Shown here one piece after another: positions 45,874-54,570 of a DNA stretch of 64,000 nucleotides. Position 1 is the stretch's first letter. Every line of letters starts with the position of its first letter. Made by a program: the position numbers and the translations under genes. Origin of the DNA: a virus; IMG/VR virus record IMGVR_UViG_3300037808_001962, positions 1-64,000 of that record; one strand, given 5' to 3'. The notes under the pieces are model-generated. The model worked only from the letters and a program-made list of their open reading frames with translations. It was not told the DNA's origin and did no database searches.

Positions 45874-46051
45874 AATTATCTTTAATTTCCTTTAAAGCTA
45901 ATAATAAACTCTTATGAGTACCTGCTCTATCTAAAGGTATCTCCATTATATTGTTCAATATATTAATTAAGTAATCAACTTCTTTTTGATTACGGAACTT
46001 AAGAAGTTTTATAGTAACTATTTGATTCATTTTTGATCTTACTGGTTCCAT
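45845..46051 (-). CDS. Small protein between primase and dCMP deaminase
   Basis: 68 residues, helix-rich (EVDYLINILNNIMEI), with an alternative start at ATG 46030 (residue 8) that would shorten the 53-base overlap with the primase end. Not recognised. Confidence 0.45.
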   Translation of the reverse strand: MEPVRSKMNQIVTIKLLKFRNQKEVDYLINILNNIMEIPLDRAGTHKSLLLALKEIKDNYAEIENSTE

Positions 46052-47687
46052 TTTTGATTCTCATTTTTACTTTATTTATCTTTTTTACCCATTTCTCCAT
46101 TTTATCTAAATACTTAATATCCCCGGTTTCTTTAAACTTATTTTTAAAAGTCTTTACATCTTCCTTTAAAAAAGATAAATAGGTTTTAGTTAATAAATCA
46201 TTAGAATATTTAGCTAAATCTTTTACATGCTCTAGGGTATAGAGCCGAGTAGCATATTGAGGATTTTCAGCTAGTTGGGGGATAGTTCCTCGATTAGCTT
46301 CACTAATTTGAGCTACTAATTGTTTACCTAGTTTTTTAGTCAAATAGCTATCTAATAATACACAGTCCTTATTATAAGCAGACAATAAAAGCAACTCTTC
46401 CTCTAAGGCTAAACTAATAGATTGAGCTGTAATTACTTCATTTGATAAAGGGGCACTTTTAAACTCTTTCAACCAATGCTCTAAGTGGGGCTCATCAAAC
46501 CCCGATAATTCACTTAACTCCCTCATTGCATAGCTTACTTTAACCTTATTAGAGTAAGAGGCTAATCGCCTAATAGCTCCCTCTACTCCTTCATGCTTAA
46601 AAGCAAATTGAACTAAAGAATTACTATATTTAGAATTTAGTTTGTCCCAATTAAATCGGTGTTTGTATTTAGCACATTCGTCGGGATCTTTCCCCTCTAA
46701 ATATATAATATTTAATTCTATCCCCCTTTGGGCTAATAGTTCTGCAATTCTTAATGAAGCCCCCACTCCCGCACTATCTCCATCACTAAAAATAGTAGCC
46801 CTATTAATTGATTTGCTTAGTAGGCCAGCGGTATTAGCATTAAAATAGCTCCCTGATACTGCTACCGTATTAGTAATTCCTCGTTGGAAAAGTTGTAATA
46901 CATCAAACTGGCCTTCTACTATTATTACCTCCTTAGCCTGAACAATAAATTTGCGATTAAAGTTCCAACCATAGAGTAATTGCTGTTTTTTAAACCAATC
47001 TGAGTCTTTGCTGTTTAAGTATTTAGGTATCTTTTTAGCTATACCCAAGGTTCTACCTGTAAATCCCATAATTTTATCTTGGCTATAGAAAGGGAAAATT
47101 ATTCTATTCTTAAAAAAATCCCTAAAATGCCCTGCATCGGTTTTTAGAATTAGTCCCGCTTTTCTTAGAATATTCTTATTCAAGGTTTGATCGGCTAACC
47201 AGGTCCAAGAATTAGGACTATAACCTAATCCAAATCTTTTAGCGGTCTCTTGGGTAATTCTTCTTTCTCTTAAATTTAGTCTAGCTTTTTCTGATACTTC
47301 ATTCTTAGTAAATAGAGAATTCTGGTATAGGGTAGATACAATTTGGTTCATCTCAAATACGGCTTCAAACCCCTTTTTTTCTTCTTGAGGGGCTAAATCA
47401 GGGCGACCTATTAATTTAGCTAATTTACTTAGGGCTTGTTGATAAGGTATATCCTCATAATATTGTATAAAATTAGCGGCATTTCCTCCCTTTCCACATC
47501 CTGCTCCGAAACACTTAAATATCCCTAGACTCGGAGAAACAGAGAGAGAGGGGTCTGCATCTGTGTGGAAAGGACAAGGGGCTCTATAATTATCCCCCAT
47601 TTTTTCTAGTACTAAGTACTTACTTATAATATCTACAATATCAATATGACCCAGTATTTTTTTAGTTTTTTGACCTAAATTAATCAT
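45999..47687 (-). CDS. DnaG-type primase
   Basis: 562 residues. CHC2 zinc finger: Cys38, His41, Cys59, Cys64. The catalytic core has YSPNSWT and FKNRIIFPFY, followed by TOPRIM signatures EVIIVEGQFDVLQ and IFSDGDSAG. It synthesises RNA primers and probably works with the DnaB-like helicase at 58309. Start overlaps the methyltransferase stop by 8 bases. Confidence 0.92.
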   Translation of the reverse strand: MINLGQKTKKILGHIDIVDIISKYLVLEKMGDNYRAPCPFHTDADPSLSVSPSLGIFKCFGAGCGKGGNAANFIQYYEDIPYQQALSKLAKLIGRPDLAPQEEKKGFEAVFEMNQIVSTLYQNSLFTKNEVSEKARLNLRERRITQETAKRFGLGYSPNSWTWLADQTLNKNILRKAGLILKTDAGHFRDFFKNRIIFPFYSQDKIMGFTGRTLGIAKKIPKYLNSKDSDWFKKQQLLYGWNFNRKFIVQAKEVIIVEGQFDVLQLFQRGITNTVAVSGSYFNANTAGLLSKSINRATIFSDGDSAGVGASLRIAELLAQRGIELNIIYLEGKDPDECAKYKHRFNWDKLNSKYSNSLVQFAFKHEGVEGAIRRLASYSNKVKVSYAMRELSELSGFDEPHLEHWLKEFKSAPLSNEVITAQSISLALEEELLLLSAYNKDCVLLDSYLTKKLGKQLVAQISEANRGTIPQLAENPQYATRLYTLEHVKDLAKYSNDLLTKTYLSFLKEDVKTFKNKFKETGDIKYLDKMEKWVKKINKVKMRIKNGTSKIKNESNSYYKTS

Positions 47688-48657
47688 GCTTATTCTGTTG
47701 TTTAATATAATAGCTAAGGGCGGTACTAATTTGAGGTACTATAGATTTCCCTACTTGGTCAAGTTGACCACTCTCGGTGCCAAAAAAAATAAAATAATCG
47801 GGAAAGCCCATAAGCCTAGCACATTCTCTAACATTTAAAACCCTAGACTCATAGGGATGGACAAATCTAGAACAATGACTAGCTACTACCCCTGAGTGTT
47901 TATCCGGGTCTAGGCGTTTATTATTTTGAGTTCCATAATAAGAGTCTCCTATTTTTAAGCGTCTAAAGCCTTCAATCCTTTTTAAGCTGTGCTTAGGTTT
48001 TTTAGTGTTAGGCTTCCCCACTAGATTATTAAAAGCTTCCTTAATTTTAGACCCTACTTTCCATCGCTCAAATAGGGATATATATGCGGACTCTTTTAAG
48101 GTTTTTAGATCAAATTGAGGTAAAAAATGTTTGCTACCAATTACAAATACTCTTTTCCTGCTCTGGGGTACTCCAAAATCCAAAGCATTTAATTTCACGG
48201 TTTGAATATTATAGTGCTCCATTACAAGGGCTACATCATTACTCCCAGAAAATCTTAAAGCATTACCTTCAAACCATAGGGTTTTTAAAACATTTGGTAC
48301 ATTTTCTAGAATAAAATTATCAGGCTTAGCCTCTAATACAAACTTGAGGAATATAAAGTAATCAAAAGCTTCAATATCCAACTTATGTAATTTCCCCCTA
48401 TCTCTCCTTTTAGTACCTAAATTGCTAAATTGTTTACAATCAGGACTACCAATAAGGAGATTAGTATGGGCAGCGGGGGCATCAAAGACTGAAGAGTGAT
48501 GGACAGCTCCAGGGAAATTATGATTAAAGGTTTCTATATTAAAAAAAGCCCTAGATTCTATATTGAAGTCAACCTTATATCCTGCTCTTTTTGCTCCCAA
48601 TAGGGCCCCGCCAATTCCCCCATAAAGAGCACCTACTGTAGGAGTTAATTTTTCCAT
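47680..48657 (-). CDS. C5-cytosine DNA methyltransferase
   Basis: 325 residues with motif I (ALYGGIGGALLGAKRAGY), IV (GSPDCKQFSNLG, catalytic Cys; the usual PPC is PDC here), VI (ILENVPNV), VIII (QSRKRVFVIG), IX (RECARLMGFPDYF) and X (GKSIVPQIS). It methylates cytosine at C5 in DNA. If the phage replaces C with a modified base it may act on host or early DNA, or on a subset of sites. Overlap of 13 bases with the thymidylate-synthase-fold gene upstream. Confidence 0.88.
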   Translation of the reverse strand: MEKLTPTVGALYGGIGGALLGAKRAGYKVDFNIESRAFFNIETFNHNFPGAVHHSSVFDAPAAHTNLLIGSPDCKQFSNLGTKRRDRGKLHKLDIEAFDYFIFLKFVLEAKPDNFILENVPNVLKTLWFEGNALRFSGSNDVALVMEHYNIQTVKLNALDFGVPQSRKRVFVIGSKHFLPQFDLKTLKESAYISLFERWKVGSKIKEAFNNLVGKPNTKKPKHSLKRIEGFRRLKIGDSYYGTQNNKRLDPDKHSGVVASHCSRFVHPYESRVLNVRECARLMGFPDYFIFFGTESGQLDQVGKSIVPQISTALSYYIKQQNKHD

Positions 48658-49391
48658 TTTTTCATATCCTGTTTTAGCATTTCAATTTCATTATCAAAAC
48701 AATGTAAAGAACCAATCCACATATTCAAATCCCCCATTTTAAAATAAATGTTAAGTTTAGCCCTAATCCATTGAGCTAATCGAACAGTCATATAAATATC
48801 ATTTTTAAAATGTCTCCTAATATCACAACTTCTAATATGATAAGTAATATTAAGCTTATCTTCTCTTATTAAAAAATGATAACCAAGGGTGCAAGGTACT
48901 CTTTCTTTTCTATCTTTTTGATCTTCGGGATGCCAAACCGAGAAGTAGGCTTGACGAGTTAAAGGATTATCATTTAATCTATCTACTACATCAAGCAAAT
49001 TACCATAATTATAGCGTATGCCTTTTAAACCGGGAGGAGGCCAGTATCGTTCCATATAAGAATGGCTAAACTTAAGGTCCTCGCCTTTTTCTCTAAACCT
49101 TTTATCATCTATTTCAGCTTTATAATAAGGCCAGTTCTTGTATTCATTTCCGGGGTTTAAGGGCTTTCCTCCTACTCGCTCCTGGAAATGGTCCTCAGAC
49201 CAGGGTAAGTCGGGCTGACACTGGAAGGCTAAGCTATTCACCTCTTCGGGCATAGGGGCCTTAAAGAATAAATTATTCACCTCATACATATATAAAGAAG
49301 TTTCTACCGATTGCCAACGACTATCTCTTATAGTTTTACCACTATAATATAAAATATTTATTGCTTGAATTATTTTATCATTAATATTCAT
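48645..49391 (-). CDS. Thymidylate-synthase-fold enzyme, candidate dCMP hydroxymethylase 1
   Basis: 248 residues. RVPCTLGYHF has the nucleophile Cys167 after Pro; 20 residues on comes RSCD (187-190), as in thymidylate synthase (E. coli Cys146 to Arg166). Eight residues after the Asp, where thymidylate synthase has Asn177, this protein has Asp198 (HFKNDIY). In T4 gp42 an Asp here favours dCMP over dUMP. The fold then predicts dCMP hydroxymethylase (or methylase). ATGA overlap with the tiny gene upstream. Confidence 0.75.
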   Translation of the reverse strand: MNINDKIIQAINILYYSGKTIRDSRWQSVETSLYMYEVNNLFFKAPMPEEVNSLAFQCQPDLPWSEDHFQERVGGKPLNPGNEYKNWPYYKAEIDDKRFREKGEDLKFSHSYMERYWPPPGLKGIRYNYGNLLDVVDRLNDNPLTRQAYFSVWHPEDQKDRKERVPCTLGYHFLIREDKLNITYHIRSCDIRRHFKNDIYMTVRLAQWIRAKLNIYFKMGDLNMWIGSLHCFDNEIEMLKQDMKKWKN

Positions 49392-49471
49392 TTAATGGTT
49401 ACCTTATTTTGAACTAGAATACATAAAATAAGTAAGATTAATAATTTTACTGCCATTATTAATAGGGTCAT
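49388..49471 (-). CDS. 27-residue hydrophobic peptide
   Basis: ATG at 49471 overlaps the stop of the MazG-like gene (ATGA), and its TGA overlaps the ATG of the next gene (ATGA). The product MTLLIMAVKLLILLILCILV plus QNKVTIK is a single transmembrane helix. Two perfect 4-base couplings make translation likely. It fills what otherwise is a 76-base gap. Function unknown. Confidence 0.6.
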   Translation of the reverse strand: MTLLIMAVKLLILLILCILVQNKVTIK

Positions 49472-49686
49472 TCCTTGTCCTTCATAAGCTCAATGGTTAA
49501 AAGTTGTGCCGACAAATATACCGCTAAATCAAGGGCCTCTTCTAGGGCCTCCTTAGCCCAAGCCCGAGGGTCGTCTGAAACCATATCCCCCCCATATTTT
49601 ATACTACCCATTTCAAGCCTTTTAGTAATTAATTCAATTATTTTATTATTTAGACTAATCGGCTCTATTTCTACAAGGTTCTTCAT
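49468..49686 (-). CDS. MazG-like NTP pyrophosphohydrolase, candidate dCTPase
   Basis: 72 residues. KRLEMGSIKYGG followed by WAKEALEEALDLAVYLSAQL has the E-x-x-E...D spacing of MazG/all-alpha NTP pyrophosphohydrolases (EExxxD). Directly between two thymidylate-synthase-fold genes, it could hydrolyse dCTP to dCMP as T4 gp56 does, keeping plain cytosine out of DNA. That specificity is inferred. Confidence 0.6.
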   Translation of the reverse strand: MKNLVEIEPISLNNKIIELITKRLEMGSIKYGGDMVSDDPRAWAKEALEEALDLAVYLSAQLLTIELMKDKE

Positions 49687-49691
49687 TCTTT

Positions 49692-50456
49692 CTATTCCCC
49701 CTCTATTAACATATCTATATTTACCCCATCCTCCTCAAAAAGGAGAAGAGTACGAGTAACTACACGTTTAATCCATTGCATCTTCATATCTGCAGGATCT
49801 TTACCTTCAAAAGCCTTCTTCCAACGGACTAAACTTTCTTTGAATTCAGGGTTCCAAGAAGTAATCCCATATTTCCTTAGCATCATAGCAGCGGTAGGAG
49901 CTTGGTGCATATTGATAAAAGTGGAGGTTAAAAAAGTAGAAAACATTATACACTTAACCCTTTCTTCTATAAAGCCCTCTAGCATTTCATATAATAAAAC
50001 AAAGTCCATATAGGTTTTAGGCCATATCTCTGTACTCCTAAAAACAATTAAAGCTTCATAAGTAGTCATGGTAGCTTTCTGTATATAAAAGCTATCTAAG
50101 CACTTTAGCCTATCGGTCCTGTTAAAAGCGGGCTCTGAAAAACTAATCAATCCTCTAGCCTGACGAGGTTGTAAATTTCTAATAGTAGATTTTAAAAGAG
50201 TATGCTGTTTTTGAACTTTTTTAGAAAAATACCCCTCTCTCAATCTATTTAATTTATATTCCCTATTATAGCCTGAATATTTAAAGAAATCTTTTTCCAT
50301 AATATCTTGGTCAAAATGAATACCCTCAGTAAAGCCATATACTCTACGGGCAAACATAGAGGGGTAATAGAAAGAGGACTGTTCTCCCGTAGCGGTATGG
50401 ATCAGTAAATTAAACCAGAGCTCCGTTAGGTTTTTTCCTGTAACTTGAACAAACAT
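49692..50456 (-). CDS. Divergent thymidylate-synthase-fold protein 3
   Basis: 254 residues. LKCLDSFYIQ places Cys119, 21 residues before FRSTE (Arg140, Ser141, Glu143), similar to the Cys-to-Arg spacing of thymidylate synthase, and Asp151 sits 8 residues after Glu143, again where Asn is expected. NMHQAP may correspond to the His/Tyr of the C-terminal H-x-Y. Much more divergent than the other two; it may have a different substrate or be an accessory subunit. Confidence 0.55.
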   Translation of the reverse strand: MFVQVTGKNLTELWFNLLIHTATGEQSSFYYPSMFARRVYGFTEGIHFDQDIMEKDFFKYSGYNREYKLNRLREGYFSKKVQKQHTLLKSTIRNLQPRQARGLISFSEPAFNRTDRLKCLDSFYIQKATMTTYEALIVFRSTEIWPKTYMDFVLLYEMLEGFIEERVKCIMFSTFLTSTFINMHQAPTAAMMLRKYGITSWNPEFKESLVRWKKAFEGKDPADMKMQWIKRVVTRTLLLFEEDGVNIDMLIEGE

Positions 50457-50458
50457 AA

Positions 50459-51037
50459 TTAAAAGGTGTAACCAAGCTTTTTAATATCAGGAGCGTAATA
50501 TTCTTCAACCATCTTTATAGTTTCCTCATCATAATAATCTTTATACCCTTTTTTTTCTTTGTGTTTATTTAGGTAGGGCAAAGGGAAATATTCTAGTTTT
50601 AGCCTAAGTAGTACTTTTTTCCAGTCTTCCTCTAAATTTTCAAATCTATAGACGGTTTGTACATGATCAGACCAATCTGTTTGTAAATCAACACCCAGGC
50701 CTGATTCCTTCCACCATCGGTGCCTAGCCCTAACCATATCTGCGGGACAAGTAAAAGGCTTAAACCATTCAACCAATGAGGCGGGTAATCGGGGATCCGT
50801 TATACCGGCCTTTAATTGAAAAAACTGAGATACTTGCCAATCCCACGGATTCCTTACAAAAGTAAAGCGCCAAAATTCACCATTGACTAGTCGGGGATGT
50901 ATTAGAGGCGTAGAATGTACGGGGGGCTGGGGATGAAAAGCGGCATAAGGGGCCAATCCAGAGGTAATACTTTTTCCTGCAGTATTTTGAATATGGAAAA
51001 AAATAAAGTCTATATTATTAACTCTACCAACAATCAT
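50459..51037 (-). CDS. Sulfotransferase-family protein
   Basis: 192 residues. FFHIQNTAGKSI (residues 13-24) aligns with the 5'-phosphosulfate loop (FIHIPKTAGTSI), though PK is replaced by QN and Lys moves to the GKS position. FTFVRNPWDWQVSQF (residues 58-72) is the 3'-phosphate-binding RxxPxxxxxS motif. YRFENLEEDW and the end YYAPDIKKLGYTF are typical of carbohydrate sulfotransferases using PAPS. The Lys shift raises the question of activity. Adjacent to a glycosyltransferase (4-base overlap), it may sulfate a sugar. Confidence 0.78.
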   Translation of the reverse strand: MIVGRVNNIDFIFFHIQNTAGKSITSGLAPYAAFHPQPPVHSTPLIHPRLVNGEFWRFTFVRNPWDWQVSQFFQLKAGITDPRLPASLVEWFKPFTCPADMVRARHRWWKESGLGVDLQTDWSDHVQTVYRFENLEEDWKKVLLRLKLEYFPLPYLNKHKEKKGYKDYYDEETIKMVEEYYAPDIKKLGYTF

Positions 51038-51843
51038 TTAATTATTTCCTTTAATAAAGCTTTATAGCTCACTGCTTGTTTATAAAACCAGGCTTTTTCA
51101 TCTTTAAAATTATCCAAAAACAGTAATTGATTTATGGCTAATTGGTGTGCATCCTTAATAGAGCCCGTAGCTTTAAACCAGCCCTTTCCCGCGGGATTGA
51201 ACATTCGAAAGAAATAGGAGCCATTCTCTAGCCTTAATAGTTCATCAGTTGAATTATAAGCCTTTAGTTTATTAAAAACCCCCGAATGGTGCTGGCCTAA
51301 GAGGTTAATATGTTGACTTTCTAAACTAAATCCATAAGTACCCCCCATAAATATACCTCCCTCTTGTTTATTCTCAACTACTTTTCCACACTCTATATAT
51401 TCTAATTGATTAGAAAGAGAGGAGGGAGTAGGAGACTGGTAATAAGTAGAAAAATCAGGGGCAATATATTGACAATCCCAACAAAGAGCCTTATGTTTTT
51501 TGACTAAAGCCTCTGCTCTAATGAGGGGGAAGAGGGCGGGATTTACCCAATCATCATCATCGAATTGAACAATAAAACTATTTGATGGGTCATTACTTAG
51601 ATCCTTAAGTAGGGGCCTATCCAACCAACTAATAATACCATCACAGTCCCAAGTTTCAATCCCTGTAAAAGAGATAGCAGTCATACGATGTCTAACCTCT
51701 TCCCAAGGGAGGGTAAAACAACTGCTCCAATCTTTCAATATCTTGTTAATAAACCTGTCTCTATTATAGACGGGCTCATCTGGGAAAGCATACATATTCC
51801 TGTAATATGCTCTAGTCCGATTAAAAACTACAAATATCCTCAT
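51034..51843 (-). CDS. Glycosyltransferase paired with sulfotransferase
   Basis: 269 residues. SFIVQFDDDDWVNP provides the Asp-rich metal site of a GT-A fold, with a preceding helix and a later NGSYFFRMFNP. The pattern resembles rhamnosyltransferase-like or GT2-like phage enzymes. It shares a 4-base overlap with the sulfotransferase gene downstream, so the two probably act on the same glycan. Confidence 0.65.
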   Translation of the reverse strand: MRIFVVFNRTRAYYRNMYAFPDEPVYNRDRFINKILKDWSSCFTLPWEEVRHRMTAISFTGIETWDCDGIISWLDRPLLKDLSNDPSNSFIVQFDDDDWVNPALFPLIRAEALVKKHKALCWDCQYIAPDFSTYYQSPTPSSLSNQLEYIECGKVVENKQEGGIFMGGTYGFSLESQHINLLGQHHSGVFNKLKAYNSTDELLRLENGSYFFRMFNPAGKGWFKATGSIKDAHQLAINQLLFLDNFKDEKAWFYKQAVSYKALLKEIIK

Positions 51844-51851
51844 ATTATGGA

Positions 51852-52322
51852 CTATCTAACCCCTGTTGAGCCGAATCCCGCTTCTCCTCGACTCGTACCA
51901 GATAATTCTTTGACCTCTATAGGCTGTCCCGCCCATATAGGGATAAGGAGTAATTGAGCTATCTTTTCTCCTTTAGGGATAATTACCTCAACGTCTGAAT
52001 GATTGAATAGGTGTATGTGTATTTCTCCTCTATAACTAGAATCAATAACTTCAGCCCCTTTATCTAGCTTCATCCTAGTCGCTCTACCCGATTTATTAAA
52101 AACTAGTAAAGCATGCGTAGGGGGGAACTCACAAGCTAGCCCTAGTCCTGTTTTAGCATCGGACCTTTTACCAATTACTACCCTTTCAGTAGTGTAAACA
52201 TCCATACCGGCATCCCCCTCGTGGGCTCTAGTGGGTATTTTTGCATCAATATGCAGTTTTTTAAAGCCCAGAAAAGTGTCTGAGACTTTAGCTTCAAGTT
52301 TTACTTCTTTTTTTAGCTCCAT
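51852..52322 (-). CDS. dut: dUTPase
   Basis: 156 residues with all five trimeric dUTPase motifs: DAGMDVYT, NKSGRATR, EVIDSSYRGEIHIHLFN, KIAQLLLIPI and RGEAGFGSTG. It hydrolyses dUTP to dUMP, limiting uracil in DNA and supplying dUMP. It complements the UDG domain of the polymerase. Confidence 0.94.
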   Translation of the reverse strand: MELKKEVKLEAKVSDTFLGFKKLHIDAKIPTRAHEGDAGMDVYTTERVVIGKRSDAKTGLGLACEFPPTHALLVFNKSGRATRMKLDKGAEVIDSSYRGEIHIHLFNHSDVEVIIPKGEKIAQLLLIPIWAGQPIEVKELSGTSRGEAGFGSTGVR

Positions 52323-52734
52323 TCTTATGCTCCTTTATCATCTGTTTATTAATCCTCCCTAAATCTTGTAAAATACTATTAAAAGTATAATGGAAGAGGT
52401 GGGTTAAAATCTCATCATTGTCCTTCCCTAAGGGTATTCCTACTTTAGTTAAGGTATTAATTGCGTAATGTATAATTTCATGTCCTAGTATTGCTATATC
52501 ATTACTATCTAAGGGATTATATTTTTCTAGCCATATATAATGTTTGTAGCTATTCTCGGGGGAGGCATGAAAAGCACTACACCATTCCGGAAAAATAAAA
52601 TAATTACCGGGGTGTCTCCTATTCAAATCAGCCTCTAAAGAGATCTTATCTGTACCTACAAAAAGAGCCAGAGTAGAACCAAAGATCGGCTCTGAACAGG
52701 TAACGGTTATTGCTTCACTCATATTTAATCCCAT
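52294..52734 (-). CDS. Small HExxH zinc-metalloprotease-like protein
   Basis: 146 residues. AILGHEIIHYAINTL includes HEIIH, a zinc-binding HExxH, followed by GKDNDEILTHLFHYTF, a pattern shared by a group of small phage proteins of unknown substrate. It overlaps dut by 29 bases. Catalytic function plausible but untested. Confidence 0.6.
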   Translation of the reverse strand: MGLNMSEAITVTCSEPIFGSTLALFVGTDKISLEADLNRRHPGNYFIFPEWCSAFHASPENSYKHYIWLEKYNPLDSNDIAILGHEIIHYAINTLTKVGIPLGKDNDEILTHLFHYTFNSILQDLGRINKQMIKEHKNGAKKRSKT

Positions 52735-53291
52735 AGGGTAAAGAGGTGTTTTCCAAGAAGACTAAAAGCGCGCTTAGACTTTTTCTCAAGTAGTTTAATA
52801 TTATCTTTATCTAAGATACTAAGAGTAGACAGAGTTTGAGCAGCCTCTAGTCCTTCTATCATTTCATCTAAAATTAAGTTAAATCTCTTATTCCCTCTTA
52901 TTATACCACCCTTTGTAGCGATACCCTCTTTATCTAGGTCCCTAGTTTTAAACATAGAACAAGGTACCCCATGTTTATTAGCCCTTAGCCAATGTAATTG
53001 GGGGATTATTGTATCTAGCAGCCAGCTCCCAGTATCCCAATTATCCATATAGGAATATCCGTATCTAGCCCTTTGATACCAGTGTTTAAATTTGCCTGGA
53101 CGTATTCTTTCCCATATTGTCCATACAAAAAACCGATAAAGGGGGTAATAGAGCCAATCTTCCCACCTTGCTATAAGCCAACCGCGTTGAGCTTTGTGAT
53201 CATCCATCATTTCTTCTAAATGGTCATAACAAAAAGCCTCGCCTTCAGTCTTTATACAACCATTATGTTCTTCACTATGTACCCTTTTCAT
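52725..53291 (-). CDS. Conserved phage protein of unknown function
   Basis: 188 residues, Trp- and Tyr-rich. The stretch YGYSYMDNWDTGSWLLDTII followed by PQLHWLRANKHGVP resembles a segment found in many phage hypothetical proteins (R-x-x-G-Y/W-S...W...L...L...G-x-P). No function known to me. It overlaps the next gene by 10 bases. Confidence 0.6.
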   Translation of the reverse strand: MKRVHSEEHNGCIKTEGEAFCYDHLEEMMDDHKAQRGWLIARWEDWLYYPLYRFFVWTIWERIRPGKFKHWYQRARYGYSYMDNWDTGSWLLDTIIPQLHWLRANKHGVPCSMFKTRDLDKEGIATKGGIIRGNKRFNLILDEMIEGLEAAQTLSTLSILDKDNIKLLEKKSKRAFSLLGKHLFTLWD

Positions 53292-53313
53292 TATAATCCT
53301 CCTTTATTATACC

Positions 53314-53844
53314 TCATTTATCAAGCCCCTTTTCCTGGATAAAATTCTTTATTTCCCCAGACCCACTACGAATAGGGAAAGTATTAAGAGTAGTTCGGTC
53401 TAGGTACTTAGTATATCTATACTCTAGGGCCTCTAATTGGGGGAAGTCAATATAGCTATCTCCCCTAAATTCCATTCGTTTTTTAACCTCGGACATGGGA
53501 GCATGTATATATAGTAAAGCATGATCTAGGTCTTTTACTTCCCCCTCTAAGAGATAATAAAAAGGGTCCTCTAAAGCCTCATACCCTCTTTTAATTTTTG
53601 AATAAACTAATTCTGAGGGGAAAAACCGGTCAACTACCAGATTACCATTAAAGGGGGCAACTAGGTCCCTATAGAATTTTAGCATAATATGGTAGGTCTC
53701 TTTTAAAGAGTCAATTGAAGAGGCAGTAGACTGTTTAGGTATATTTAGCTGCTTTAAAAAAAAGCAGTTACTTATATTTTTACTTAAATATTCCCCCACA
53801 TAGGTTTTACCCGCGCAATCAATACCCTCTAAAATAATAAACAT
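53314..53844 (-). CDS. Thymidylate-kinase-like deoxynucleotide kinase
   Basis: 176 residues. P-loop FIILEGIDCAGKT, the DRF motif (VVDRFFPSELVYS) and a lid-like RMEFRG match dTMP kinases, though the chain is short (about 205 usual). It phosphorylates a dNMP to the diphosphate; a modified dCMP is a possible alternative substrate here. One-base overlap with the upstream gene. Confidence 0.8.
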   Translation of the reverse strand: MFIILEGIDCAGKTYVGEYLSKNISNCFFLKQLNIPKQSTASSIDSLKETYHIMLKFYRDLVAPFNGNLVVDRFFPSELVYSKIKRGYEALEDPFYYLLEGEVKDLDHALLYIHAPMSEVKKRMEFRGDSYIDFPQLEALEYRYTKYLDRTTLNTFPIRSGSGEIKNFIQEKGLDK

Positions 53845-54293
53845 TATTTAAGCCTTAGAATCCCATCAGCTAAAATTCCTAATTTATTAGAGTTATTCAA
53901 TTCCCTAAGAACCCTACCTACCCTAGTAGTGGGCTTTTTTCCCGTAACCCCATAACCGTATTCTTCTGAAACTAAATCAACTATTGATTCTTTAGTAAAT
54001 TTACCCTCCTTAATTAGACTCATTATAAATTGTTTTCTAGAAACTTTAGCGGGCTTATTTGAAATTCTAGTTTTTGTTTCTTTGGCCTCCTCTTTGGCTT
54101 CTTTAGTTTTGATAGCTACCTCTTCTAGTGCAACCTGGTAAGCTTCATATACAGCAGTTACCATTTCATCTCTAGTCAAATCCGGATCTATATCAACCCT
54201 TAGCTCTTCTTTAATAACCCCTACTATTTCTTTATTATTAAGTAAAGGGGAATTGATAATATTAGATATATCATCTCTGGTTAGTGCTTGCAT
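53844..54293 (-). CDS. Unknown protein with winged-helix-like C-terminus
   Basis: 149 residues. Helical N-terminus, charged Lys/Glu linker (about 65-80), then SRKQFIMSLIKEGKFTKESI and TRVGRVLRELNNSNKLGIL, which has the helix-turn-strand layout of a winged helix. Might bind DNA or regulate. Not recognised. Confidence 0.5.
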   Translation of the reverse strand: MQALTRDDISNIINSPLLNNKEIVGVIKEELRVDIDPDLTRDEMVTAVYEAYQVALEEVAIKTKEAKEEAKETKTRISNKPAKVSRKQFIMSLIKEGKFTKESIVDLVSEEYGYGVTGKKPTTRVGRVLRELNNSNKLGILADGILRLK

Positions 54294-54306
54294 TTGTTTT
54301 ATCTCC

Positions 54307-54570
54307 TTATTTAAGGTTCTTAATAAATTGGTCTACAAACTCTGTAGACTTTGGCTTTTCTAATTGAGCTAGTTTCCATGCATGGTCTTCAAAAGCTTTT
54401 TTCTCTTTTTTTGGTAGACCATTAACATAATGTTTGATACAGGTGATCACAAACTGTGACCAACTAGAATCAGGAAACTTAGCTGCAGCATATTGTTCAC
54501 AGATCTTTATAAAATTCCTATCATACTTTGGAATATATATAGAAGTGTTCCCATAAGATGCATTAGACAT
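54307..54570 (-). CDS. Small protein of unknown function
   Basis: 87 residues. Begins with a strand (NTSIYIPKYD) followed by two helices, similar to ribbon-helix-helix-type regulators but without a clear signature. Overlaps the helicase end by 8 bases. Confidence 0.45.
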   Translation of the reverse strand: MSNASYGNTSIYIPKYDRNFIKICEQYAAAKFPDSSWSQFVITCIKHYVNGLPKKEKKAFEDHAWKLAQLEKPKSTEFVDQFIKNLK

